Shown here piece by piece: positions 54,912-63,221 of a stretch of 64,000 nucleotides of DNA. Each line of letters starts with the position of its first letter. Position 1 is the stretch's first letter. Below the pieces are notes generated by a model. That model was not told where the DNA came from. It made no database searches and worked only from the letters and a program-made list of their open reading frames with translations. Both the position numbers and the translations under genes were made by a program. Origin of the DNA: DATAOG01 sp963840925 (GTDB lineage: Bacteria > Pseudomonadota > Alphaproteobacteria > Geminicoccales > Geminicoccaceae); contig CAWJAY010000026.1 in assembly GCA_963840925.1 (NCBI GenBank), positions 1 through 64,000 on the forward strand, read 5' to 3'.

Positions 54912-55937
54912 ATGGACCCGTTCGCGACCCGGCGGCTGGGCCGGACCCAGGTCGAGGTGACCCGGCTCGGGCTCGGCGGCGCCACGCTTGGCGATCCGGT
55001 CGAGGTGATCGACGAGATGCGCGCGGATCTCACGATCGAGACCGCCTGGACCGCCGGCATCAGGTATTTCGATACCTCGCCCTGGTACGGCAACGGCAAG
55101 AGCGAGCATCGGTTCGGCCACGTGCTCCGGACCAAGCCGCGCGCCTCGTTCGTGCTCTCGACCAAGGTCGGCCGGGTCCATTTCCGGCCTGCGGACCCGG
55201 AGCACTTCAGCCATCCGCGCTGGGCGGGCGGCCTGCCCTTCGATCTGCGCTTCGACTACACGCGCGCGGGCGTGCTGCGCGCCTACGAGGACAGCCTGAC
55301 CCGGCTCGGCCTCAACGCGGTCGATGCGCTGTTGATCCACGACCTCGATCTGCGGCACCAGAAGACCGAGGACGGCGTGCGCGCGGGCTTCGACCAGCTG
55401 GAGGCAGGCGGCGGCTACGCGGCGCTGGCCGAGCTGAAGGACCGCGGAGAAATCGGCGCGATTGGCGTCGGCATCAACCACACCGGCATGATCCCGCGGT
55501 TTCTCGAGCGCTTCGAGATCGATTTTTTCCTGGTTGCGATGCCCTACACGCTGCTCGACCAGCCGGCGCTCGCAAAGGAGCTGCCGCTCTGCCTGGAGCG
55601 GCGCGCTTCGGTCGTGATCGGCGCGGTGTTCGCCTCGGGCATCCTCGCGCGCGGACCCGGCGCGGGCGCGCTCTACGCCTACCAGCCGGCCGAGCGCGAC
55701 GTGCTCGAGCGGACCCGGCGGATCGAAGCGGTCTGCGGCCACCATGACGTGCCGCTGGCCGCGGCGGCGCTGCAGTTCCCGCTGCACCATCCGGCGGTCG
55801 CGAGCGTCATTCCGGGCCCGGACAGCCCGGCCCAGGTGCGCGCCAACCTGGAGCACATGCGCCGCGAGATCCCGGCGGATCTCTGGGCCGAGCTCAAGTC
55901 GGAGCGGCTGATCGATCGGGCGACGCCGACGCCTTAG
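54912..55937 (+). CDS. Aldo/keto reductase (L-fucose/D-threo-aldose dehydrogenase-like)
   Basis: 341 residues. AKR tetrad: FDTSPWYGNGKSEHRFG (Asp and Tyr), STKVGRVHF (Lys) and LLIHDLDL (His). The pattern GNGKSEHRFGHVL is that of D-threo-aldose 1-dehydrogenases. Its stop overlaps the desaturase stop by a few bases (convergent). Fits a sugar-oxidation role with the adjacent dehydratase. Confidence 0.85.
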   Translation: MDPFATRRLGRTQVEVTRLGLGGATLGDPVEVIDEMRADLTIETAWTAGIRYFDTSPWYGNGKSEHRFGHVLRTKPRASFVLSTKVGRVHFRPADPEHFSHPRWAGGLPFDLRFDYTRAGVLRAYEDSLTRLGLNAVDALLIHDLDLRHQKTEDGVRAGFDQLEAGGGYAALAELKDRGEIGAIGVGINHTGMIPRFLERFEIDFFLVAMPYTLLDQPALAKELPLCLERRASVVIGAVFASGILARGPGAGALYAYQPAERDVLERTRRIEAVCGHHDVPLAAAALQFPLHHPAVASVIPGPDSPAQVRANLEHMRREIPADLWAELKSERLIDRATPTP

Positions 55938-56995
55938 CGGGATCTGCGGGTCAGGTCGCGGAAGCCGATCAGCCGGCGCTGCTCCTCGTCCCAGAGCGCC
56001 AGACGGAAGCAGCGGAGGCTCTGGCCGAGCGTCAGGCGGCCGACGTTGCGCAGCGCCGGATAGTCGCGCAGGACCTCGCTCAGCCGATAGCTGGGAATCC
56101 GGCTCGCCAGGTGATGGACATGGTGGACGCCGATGTTGGCGCTGAACCAGCGGAGCGGCGCCGGCAGGTCGAAATACGTGCTGCCCTGCATCGCGCCGGC
56201 CTGGAAGGTCCAAGCGTCCTGCCGGTCCCAATAGGTCTCCTCGAACTGGTGCTGGACGTAGAACAGCCAGACCCCGATCGAGGAGGCGAGCAGCGTGATC
56301 GGCAGGTGGATCAAGAGGAAATCCTGGACGCCGATCAAAGCGCTCATGCCGACGACGATGGCGGCGATGCCGAGATTGGTCGCCATCGCGCTGATCCAGA
56401 CCTCCTTGCCGCCGTCCATCAGCTCGATCGGCAGGCGATGCTTGAGGAAGAACAGGTAGATCGGGCCCAGCGCCAGCAGGATCAAGGGGTTGCGGGAGAG
56501 CCGGTAAGCGATCCGGCGCCAGCGCGGCAGGTTCAGGTATTCGGCGACCGTCAGCGTCGGCACGTCGCCCTTGCCGCGGCGATCGAGATTGCCCGAACCC
56601 GCGTGGTGCATCGCGTGCGTGCGCCGCCAGTAGTCGTAAGGGGTGAGCGTCAGCACCCCGAGGACGCGGCCTACGGCGTGGTTGGCGAGCCGGGTGCGGA
56701 AGAACGAGCCGTGGCCGCAGTCGTGCTGGATCATGAACAGCCGGACCATGAAGCCGGCGGCCGGCACGGCGAGCAGCAGGCTGAGCCAGTAGCCGTAGTC
56801 TAGGCAGAGCAGCATGATTGCCCAGAGGGCGAAGAACGGCACTGCCGTGATCAGCAGCTCGCACAGGCTGCGCACCGGGTCGGGCTCGCGGTAGCGGGCG
56901 AGGATCTGCAGCCATCGCTTGCTATCGAGCGGCTCCGCGCTGCCGCCATCACTGGCCGCCGGATCGCGCAGGCTGGGGGTGAAGGCGGCAGGCAT
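55934..56995 (-). CDS. Fatty acid desaturase (membrane di-iron)
   Basis: 353 residues. The three His boxes are clear: HDCGHGSFF, THAMHHAGSG and GVHHVHHLAS. Membrane helices flank them (ELLITAVPFFALWAIMLL, GIAAIVVGMSALIGV). Introduces a double bond into acyl chains with O2. ATG at 56995 with GGAG seven bases ahead is preferred over the TTG at 57013. Convergent with the aldo/keto reductase; divergent from the aspartoacylase-like gene. Confidence 0.88.
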   Translation of the reverse strand: MPAAFTPSLRDPAASDGGSAEPLDSKRWLQILARYREPDPVRSLCELLITAVPFFALWAIMLLCLDYGYWLSLLLAVPAAGFMVRLFMIQHDCGHGSFFRTRLANHAVGRVLGVLTLTPYDYWRRTHAMHHAGSGNLDRRGKGDVPTLTVAEYLNLPRWRRIAYRLSRNPLILLALGPIYLFFLKHRLPIELMDGGKEVWISAMATNLGIAAIVVGMSALIGVQDFLLIHLPITLLASSIGVWLFYVQHQFEETYWDRQDAWTFQAGAMQGSTYFDLPAPLRWFSANIGVHHVHHLASRIPSYRLSEVLRDYPALRNVGRLTLGQSLRCFRLALWDEEQRRLIGFRDLTRRSR

Positions 56996-57241
56996 CGCGG
57001 TCTCCAGGAGCAAGCCGGCGGCGCGTGCGCCGCGAGCCTAGATCGAGGTCTGAGCAGACGGTATAGCGCTCCCGTTGAGCGGCGGACAGATACTTGCGCT
57101 TCGAGAATGCGCTGAGCGCACCCCGAAGATGCCCTTGTCGGCGATCCGGCGCTGCTGCACAACCCAGCCGCACTCACGTCCGGGCACCGGCGGGCCGACC
57201 CCGACGTCCGCAAGTCTGCACGATCAGCTGGGGAGACGATC

Positions 57242-58258
57242 ATGAGCGCCGGCCAAAGCCTGATCTGGACCGAGGTCGACTACGACAAGCCCGGCAAGCA
57301 CGTCGGCTGGCTCAACCTGCCGCACTCGGTGACCCGCTCGGCCTACGGCGTGATCCAGATCCCGATCGCGGTGATCAGCCACGGCACCGGCCCGACCATC
57401 CTGCTGATGGCCGGCAACCACGGCGACGAGTACGAGGGCCAGATCGCGCTCGTCCGTTTCATCCGCGCGGTCGACCCGGGCGCGGTCCAGGGCCGGATCA
57501 TCGTGCTGCCGGCGGCCAACCTGCCGGCGGCGCTCGCCGGCACGCGGACCTCGCCGATCGACGACGGCAACCTGAACCGCTCGTTCCCGGGCGAGCCCGA
57601 TCGCGGCCCGACCGCCGCGATCGCGCACTATATCGACGGCGTGCTCTACCCGATCGCCGATGCGCTGCACGACTTCCACGCCGGCGGCTCGTCGCTGCAC
57701 TACCTGACTTTCGCCTCGACCCGGCTCTCGGGGGACCCCGACCTCGACCGGCGGGCGCTCGCGGCGCTCAAGGCGTTCGCGCCGCCGCTCGCCCAAGTCT
57801 GGGCTGCGACGCCCGATCCGCGCCTCTCGCACGCGGCCGCCAACGTCCGCAAGGTCGTAGCGCTCGGCGGCGAGTTCGGCGGTGCCGGCGATGTCGCGAT
57901 CGAGGGGATTGAGCTGATCGAGGCCGGCATGCGCCGCTTCCTCGCCCATTTCGAGGTCATCGAGCTGCCCAAGGATGCGCCGGCGCCGCCCGCGACCCGC
58001 TTCGTCGAGGTGAGGGACCGGAGCTATTACGTCTACGCGCCCGAGCGCGGCGTTTTCGAGCCGCTGGTCCGGCTCGGCGATCAGGTGGAGACAGGCCAGC
58101 CGGCCGCGCGGGTGCATTTCGTCGAGAACCCGGAGCGCGAGCCGGCGCTCTGCCATTTCAAGCGCAGCGGGCTCGTGATCTGCCGCCGCGCGATCGGCCG
58201 CTGCGAGCCCGGCGACTGCCTGTTCCATCTCGCGACCGACCGCGCGCCGCCGCCCTGA
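57242..58258 (+). CDS. Succinylglutamate desuccinylase/aspartoacylase-family deacylase (DoeB-like)
   Basis: 338 residues. Zn-binding GNHGDEYEGQIAL (His and Glu) and DFHAGGSSLHYL (His). TSPIDDGNLNRSFPG is the arginine-containing substrate motif of the family. The plan matches the ectoine-pathway deacetylase DoeB, but no doeA or ectoine genes are near, so N-acylated amino acid hydrolysis is the safer call. ATG at 57242 with GGGGAGACG before it. Confidence 0.85.
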   Translation: MSAGQSLIWTEVDYDKPGKHVGWLNLPHSVTRSAYGVIQIPIAVISHGTGPTILLMAGNHGDEYEGQIALVRFIRAVDPGAVQGRIIVLPAANLPAALAGTRTSPIDDGNLNRSFPGEPDRGPTAAIAHYIDGVLYPIADALHDFHAGGSSLHYLTFASTRLSGDPDLDRRALAALKAFAPPLAQVWAATPDPRLSHAAANVRKVVALGGEFGGAGDVAIEGIELIEAGMRRFLAHFEVIELPKDAPAPPATRFVEVRDRSYYVYAPERGVFEPLVRLGDQVETGQPAARVHFVENPEREPALCHFKRSGLVICRRAIGRCEPGDCLFHLATDRAPPP

Positions 58259-58418
58259 CGTCGCCGAACCAGATCATGCGTCCGACGTGTTGCCCCGGTG
58301 GCCCCTGGACTCGCCTGCTACTAAGGCCTCGACAGCCCTGCAGCGCAGGAGGCATGCCGAGCCTGGATTGAGACGACGGCCCGACCGCCGTCACTCTTTC
58401 GGCAGGCGCGGCTCGGTC

Positions 58419-58742
58419 TCACCGGGCCGGCCGGCGAGGTTTCTCGGCTTCGCTCGCCCGACCCGCGGCGCGCCCGTGCGCCTCGACGAAGACGCGCAGC
58501 GCAGCGTTGATCCGGGCCCCATATCCAGGGCCTGGTCGCTTGAACCAGGCGATCAGGTCGGGGTCCAGGCGGAGCCTCACTGCGCGCCGCATCACCTCCG
58601 GATAGTGCGGCTTCGCGTGCTGATACCAGTCGCGGGGGATGTCGGCCCAGTCGGGATCGCTCGCGATCGCCGCCTCGAGCTCCGCCTCGGTCATCGCGTC
58701 GACCCGCGCCCAGTCGGTCCGGCTCTCGCCGCGGGCGCGCAT
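58419..58742 (-). CDS. BrnA/DUF4415-type antitoxin-like protein
   Basis: 107 residues. MTEAELEAAIASDPDWADIPRDWY is the BrnA-type N-terminal part, and VMRRAVRLRLDPDLIAWFK...GYGARINAALRVFVEAH is the ribbon-helix-helix-like C-terminal part. The start at 58742 with GAGGAA three bases before it is 4 bases past the preceding stop. A BrnT toxin should lie immediately upstream; instead a VapB-like gene does. Confidence 0.72.
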   Translation of the reverse strand: MRARGESRTDWARVDAMTEAELEAAIASDPDWADIPRDWYQHAKPHYPEVMRRAVRLRLDPDLIAWFKRPGPGYGARINAALRVFVEAHGRAAGRASEAEKPRRPAR

Positions 58743-58746
58743 TTCC

Positions 58747-58985
58747 TCAAGTTCCTCGCCCGTATTCGTCGTAGCCGATGATCTCGTCCGGCGTCCGTGT
58801 GTCGTAGTCCGGCAAAGAAGCGCAATGCAGAGCGATCTCGTTGAGGCGCTCGGCAAGGCTCCTGCCGCGGCCCCGCCGACGTCGCTCGCGCTCGGCCTTG
58901 CGTACCGCTTCGGTGAGGCTCTCGCCGGTCAGCTTGGCGACTTCCCGGGCTAGGCGGTCTCGGCATCCTTGAGGCTCAGCGCCAT
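58747..58985 (-). CDS. VapB-type antitoxin-like protein, frameshifted
   Basis: About 79 residues once one missing base near 58945 is restored (the length here is not a multiple of three). Starts MALSLKDAET, then LAREVAKLTGESLTEAVRKAERERRRR, and ends PDEIIGYDEYGRGT, the pattern of Rv0623-type VapB antitoxins. A VapC (PIN) toxin usually follows; a BrnA-like antitoxin follows here. Start ATG at 58985. Confidence 0.65.
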
Positions 58986-59275
58986 GGAAGATTCCTTTCT
59001 AGAACCGATGCCGGTGTTCTAGACTGCCAAGGGAGAGGGCTAACAAGCAGCCTCGTCGAGGTGGAGCGCGTAACGCGTTCGTTTCTAGTCCAGACATCAC
59101 GTTGAGGAGCCCGCAGCGCAGGACGCTCGCCGAGTTCCTGGGCTGGGATGAGCCGACCGTCGCTATCGCGGGTCGATGGCATCGGCACGATGAGGCGCCC
59201 CGGCTGGGGCCCAAGCCAGCTTGCGGTCAACATTGGGCCGGTCGAGAACGAGGAGCTTACCTCGACGCCGCCTGG

Positions 59276-59764
59276 TCAGGCCCGCGAGGCTGCGGGGCGG
59301 CCGGGGGCGCCGTCCTCGGCGGTCGTGGTGCGGTCCCGATACAGCTGGCGCGCGCGCGCCTCAAACGCGCCGACCATGCGCGAGACCGCCTCGTTGAACA
59401 ACAGCCCGATCAGCTTCTGCAGCACCCGCGAGCGGAACTCGAAATCGACGTAAAAGTCGATCACGCAGCCGCCGTCCTCGGCCTCGATGAACCGCCAGTG
59501 ATTGTTCAGGTAGCGGAACGGCCCGTTGATGTATTCGACATCGATCAGCGCGTGCGGATGCAGCGTCACCCGCGAGACGAACCGCTCCTGGAAGACCTTG
59601 AAGCGCACCACCAGGTCGGCGTGGAAGGTCTGGCCGTCGCGCCGCGTGATCCGGGCGGCGCTGCACCAGGGCAGGAACTCCGGATAGCGCTCGACCGCGG
59701 CGACCAGGTCGAACAGCTGCTTCTGGCTATAGGGCAGATGGCGCTGTTCGCCATGGGTCGGCAT
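59276..59764 (-). CDS. Coq10/RatA-family START-like protein
   Basis: 162 residues. YSQKQLFDLVAAVERYPEFLPWCSAARI, VVRFKVFQERFVSRVTLHPHALI and FYVDFEFRSRVLQKLIGLLFNEAVSRMV make one START-like lipid-binding domain. Annotated in many genomes as RatA toxin, but in alphaproteobacteria it is the Coq10 homologue that helps ubiquinone function. It is 3 bases from lipA, as is usual for this class. Confidence 0.85.
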   Translation of the reverse strand: MPTHGEQRHLPYSQKQLFDLVAAVERYPEFLPWCSAARITRRDGQTFHADLVVRFKVFQERFVSRVTLHPHALIDVEYINGPFRYLNNHWRFIEAEDGGCVIDFYVDFEFRSRVLQKLIGLLFNEAVSRMVGAFEARARQLYRDRTTTAEDGAPGRPAASRA

Positions 59765-59767
59765 CGG

Positions 59768-60694
59768 CTACTCCGCGGCTTGGGCGAATGCTGCCTGGCG
59801 GGCGGCCCGCAGGCGCTCGAAGTCGTCGCCGGCGTGATACGAGCTGCGGGTCAAGGGCGCGGCCGAGACCATCAGAAAACCCTTGGCGCGCGCCATCCGG
59901 GCGTAATCCTCGAACTCGGCCGGCGGCACGTAGCGCTCGACCGGATGATGGCGGAGGGTCGGCCGCAGGTACTGACCGATGGTCAGAAAATCGACCGCGG
60001 CCGAGCGCAGATCGTCCATCACCTGGTAGATCTCGCGCTTCTCCTCGCCCAGCCCGACCATCAGGCCGGACTTGGTGAACAGCGTCGGATCGCGCTCCTT
60101 GACCCGGTCGAGCAGCCGGAGCGAGTGGTAGTAGCGGGCGCCCGGGCGCACGGCGCGATAGAGCCGCGGCACGGTCTCGAGGTTGTGGTTGTAGACGTCG
60201 GGCCGGGCGTCGACGATCGCCTCGATTGCGCCCTGCTTGCGCAGGAAATCCGGGGTCAGGATCTCGATCGTGGTCGCCGGCGAGGTCCTCCGGATCGCCT
60301 CGATCACGCGCACGAACTGGAACGCGCCGCCGTCCGGCAGATCGTCCCGGTCGACCGAGGTGATCACGATGTGCCGCAGGCCAAGCTCCGCGAGGGCCTC
60401 GGCCAGGTGCCGGGGCTCGTCCGGGTCGACCGCGCGCGGCCGCCCGGTCTTGACGTTGCAAAAGGCGCAGGCCCGGGTGCAGACCTCGCCCAGGATCATC
60501 ACCGTCGCGTGGCCCTGGGTCCAGCACTCGCCGATGTTCGGGCAGGCGGCCTCCTCGCAGACGGTATGCAGCCGCTTGGCCCGCATCAGGTTGCGGGTGG
60601 CGTGATAGCCAGCTGAGGTCGGCGCCTTGACCCGGATCCAGGGCGGCTTGCGGCCGCCGGCGGTGCTGGTGGTCCGGTCCAAGATCTCGGTCAT
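59768..60694 (-). CDS. lipA: Lipoyl synthase
   Basis: 308 residues, radical-SAM. Auxiliary cluster CEEAACPNIGEC and the SAM cluster CTRACAFCNV (C-x3-C-x2-C), then ITSVDRDDLPDGGA and SGLMVGLGEEKREI, ending SSYHAGDDF. Inserts sulfur to make the lipoyl group of E2 proteins, next to the E3 and E2 genes that use it. ATG at 60694. Confidence 0.95.
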   Translation of the reverse strand: MTEILDRTTSTAGGRKPPWIRVKAPTSAGYHATRNLMRAKRLHTVCEEAACPNIGECWTQGHATVMILGEVCTRACAFCNVKTGRPRAVDPDEPRHLAEALAELGLRHIVITSVDRDDLPDGGAFQFVRVIEAIRRTSPATTIEILTPDFLRKQGAIEAIVDARPDVYNHNLETVPRLYRAVRPGARYYHSLRLLDRVKERDPTLFTKSGLMVGLGEEKREIYQVMDDLRSAAVDFLTIGQYLRPTLRHHPVERYVPPAEFEDYARMARAKGFLMVSAAPLTRSSYHAGDDFERLRAARQAAFAQAAE

Positions 60695-60724
60695 CGCGCT
60701 CCGCTCGCCGCCCGGTTCACCGCC

Positions 60725-62125
60725 TCAGAAGTGGATCGCCCGCCCATAGGCGTCAAGGACGGATTCGTGCATCGTCTCCGAGAGGGTCGGGTGCGGGAAG
60801 ACTGCGTGCATCAGGTCCAGCTCGGTCGCCTCCATCTGGCGCGCGATCGCATAGCCCTGGATCAGCTCGGTGACCTCGGCACCGATCATGTGCGCCCCGA
60901 GCAGTTCGCCGGTCGTGGCGTCGAACACGGTCTTGACCAGCCCCTCGGTCTCGCCGAGCGCGATCGCCTTGCCATTGCCGAGATAGGGAAACCGGCCGAC
61001 CCTGACCTCGTGGCCGCGCTCCTTGGCCGCCCGCTCGCTCAGGCCCACGCTCGCGACCTGGGGCGTGCAATAGGTGCAGCCCGGGATCTTTCCCACATCC
61101 AGCGGATGGACCTCGTTCAGGCCCTTGATCCGCTCGACGCAGATCACGCCCTCGTGCGAGGCCTTGTGCGCGAGCCAGGGCGGGCCGGCGAGATCGCCGA
61201 TCGCGTAGACCCCGGGCTCGCCGGTGCGCAGCCATTCGTCGACCACGACGTGGCCCTTCTCGACCTTGACCGCGGTGCCCTCGAGGCCGAGGCGCTCGAC
61301 GTTGCCGGTGATCCCGATCGCCAGCACGACGCGCTCGACCTCGATCTCGGCGGTCTGGCCGTCGGCCTCGATCTTGCCCCGGACCTTGCCGTTGCCAGCC
61401 TCGAGCGCGCTCACTTTCGCGCTCGTGCGGATCTTGATGCCGCGCTTTTCGAACTGTTTGCGCGCGGCCGCCGAGATCTCCTCGTCCTCGACCGGGAGCA
61501 CCCGGTCGAGCACCTCGACGACGGTGACCTCGGCGCCCATGTGGTCGTAGAAGCTTGCGAACTCGATCCCGATCGCGCCCGAGCCGATCACCAGCACCGA
61601 CTTCGGCATCGCGTCGGGGACCATTGCCTCCTTGTAGGTCCAGATCAGCTTGCCGTCCGGCTCGAGGCCGGGCAGCGTGCGCGCCCGCGCCCCGGTCGCG
61701 AGGATGACGTGCGCGGCCTGGATCGCCTGCGCCGGCTTGCCGTCCTGCTCGATCGCGACCGTGCCCTTGCCGTCCAGCCGGCCCTGACCGTCGAACACGG
61801 CGACCTTGTTCTTGCGCAACAGGTGCTGGACGCCCCGGCTGAGCTGGCCCGCGACCTGCCGCGAACGTTTGACCATTTTCTTAACATCGTAAGTCAGGTC
61901 TTTGGCGCTGAAGCCAAATTCCTCGACGTGCTGCATCAGATGATAGATTTCGGCCGCGCGCAGCAGGGCCTTGGTCGGGATGCAGCCCCAATTCAGGCAG
62001 ATGCCGCCCAGGTGCTCGCGCTCGACCAGCGCCGTCTTGATCCCGAGCTGGGCCGCGCGGATCGCCGCGACATAACCCCCCGGCCCGCCGCCGATCACAA
62101 CCAGATCGAACGCCTGCGCCGCCAT
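60725..62125 (-). CDS. lpdA: Dihydrolipoyl dehydrogenase (E3)
   Basis: 466 residues. FAD site VVIGGGPGGYVAAIRAAQ, redox pair in GGICLNWGCIPTKALL, NAD site VIGSGAIGIEFAS and the active-site His-Glu HPTLSETMHE. Reoxidises dihydrolipoamide for pyruvate dehydrogenase. The ATG at 62125 overlaps the DUF29 stop by one base (TGATG), so translation is coupled to the DUF29 gene. Confidence 0.95.
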   Translation of the reverse strand: MAAQAFDLVVIGGGPGGYVAAIRAAQLGIKTALVEREHLGGICLNWGCIPTKALLRAAEIYHLMQHVEEFGFSAKDLTYDVKKMVKRSRQVAGQLSRGVQHLLRKNKVAVFDGQGRLDGKGTVAIEQDGKPAQAIQAAHVILATGARARTLPGLEPDGKLIWTYKEAMVPDAMPKSVLVIGSGAIGIEFASFYDHMGAEVTVVEVLDRVLPVEDEEISAAARKQFEKRGIKIRTSAKVSALEAGNGKVRGKIEADGQTAEIEVERVVLAIGITGNVERLGLEGTAVKVEKGHVVVDEWLRTGEPGVYAIGDLAGPPWLAHKASHEGVICVERIKGLNEVHPLDVGKIPGCTYCTPQVASVGLSERAAKERGHEVRVGRFPYLGNGKAIALGETEGLVKTVFDATTGELLGAHMIGAEVTELIQGYAIARQMEATELDLMHAVFPHPTLSETMHESVLDAYGRAIHF

Positions 62126-62685
62126 CAGGCTTTTCCCGGCCCGCGACGCTTCTTTGGCGCCTCTGCGGCCGCCTCTTGGTCTGCGAGCACGATGCGCAGA
62201 TCCTCCCTGCTCTCGATTGCTGCCCAATCATACGGGTTGGCCTTCGGCAACCTGCGGATCAATCCCGGCTCGCTCTCGATCAGCGCCGCGGCCGCATCCT
62301 CGCGTGCGCTCGCATACAGCTCATCGAGCTGATCGAGGAGCAGACGTTTCAGGCTGGCGGTCAGTCTGCGCTCCAGCAACTTGCGAAACGTGAGAACTTC
62401 ACGTCGCCAATGATTCCTTGGCCAGTCCAGGCTGGAATGGTCGAGCTTCAGCAGGTGGGCCAGAATATTGATCACCTGGCTTTCCAACGTTTTCAGTTCA
62501 GACTTGCCCAGATCCTCGACCTCCTCGGCCAAGTGCTCGACGTCGAGGCGGTTGTCGCCTCGAAAATGGGCGCGCAGCGCCGCCGCCTGGTCCTGGGTCC
62601 AGGCGTAGAAATCCTGGTCGTAGAGAATTGCAGCTCCGGTGGTTTGCGCCGGGTTGTCCCGCATCTCCTCGGATCGACGCGCCAT
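62125..62685 (-). CDS. DUF29 family protein (copy 1, inside the PDH operon)
   Basis: 186 residues. DFYAWTQDQAAALRAHFRGDNRLDVEHLAEEVEDLGKSE is the DUF29 N-terminal signature, then HLLKLDHSSLDWPRNHWRREVLTFR. A highly basic C-terminus KKRRGPGKA. The start ATG at 62685 overlaps copy 2's stop (TGATG), and its stop overlaps lpdA. Unknown function; basic tail and position suggest an accessory to the dehydrogenase complex, or a passenger. Confidence 0.85.
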   Translation of the reverse strand: MARRSEEMRDNPAQTTGAAILYDQDFYAWTQDQAAALRAHFRGDNRLDVEHLAEEVEDLGKSELKTLESQVINILAHLLKLDHSSLDWPRNHWRREVLTFRKLLERRLTASLKRLLLDQLDELYASAREDAAAALIESEPGLIRRLPKANPYDWAAIESREDLRIVLADQEAAAEAPKKRRGPGKA

Positions 62686-63221
62686 CACGACTTCCTCTTG
62701 CCGTGACGCTTCTTGGGCGGAGCGTCGTTCCCCCCAAAGAGATCGATGCCGGCCTCCGCCATCACGTCGCGGTGCCAGATGGCAGGCCAGCCATAGGGGC
62801 AGGTCTTGGGCAGACGCCGGATCAGGTCGGGCTCATGGACGATGGCCCCGAGCGCCGCGATCTCCCGCCCGCGCGCATAGCGTCCCTCGAGATCGGCCTC
62901 GACCTTGCTTCGGATCGTCGGCGAGACCTTGCGCTCCGCGCTGCGCCGAAAGTTCAGCACCTCGGCTCGCCAATGCGCCCGCGGATCATTCTGGCCGGAA
63001 TAGTCGAGCTTCAGCAGATGCGCGATGATCTGCTCGACGAAGCTCTCAACCGCCTGAAGCTCGGAGTTGCCCAGATCCTCGACCTCCTCGGCCAGGTGCT
63101 CGACGTCGAGGCGGTTGTCGCCGTGAACATGGTCGCGCAGCGCCGCCGCCTGGTCCTGGGTCCAGGCGTAGAAGTCCTTCTCGTAGAGCTCGGCCGGCTT
63201 GGTCGCCACGGGCGCCCTCAC
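62685..63221 (-). CDS. DUF29 family protein (copy 2, inside the PDH operon)
   Basis: 178 residues. Shares DFYAWTQDQAAALR, DNRLDVEHLAEEVEDLG and HLLKLDYS with copy 1, but the middle and the basic tail (PPKKRHGKRKS) differ, so it is an older duplication. GTG start at 63221, overlapping the E2 stop as GTGA. The stop overlaps copy 1. Confidence 0.85.
   Translation of the reverse strand: MRAPVATKPAELYEKDFYAWTQDQAAALRDHVHGDNRLDVEHLAEEVEDLGNSELQAVESFVEQIIAHLLKLDYSGQNDPRAHWRAEVLNFRRSAERKVSPTIRSKVEADLEGRYARGREIAALGAIVHEPDLIRRLPKTCPYGWPAIWHRDVMAEAGIDLFGGNDAPPKKRHGKRKS

Noticed and set aside
60731..62332. 533-codon plus-strand frame
   Set aside because: Antisense to lpdA, which has all E3 motifs.
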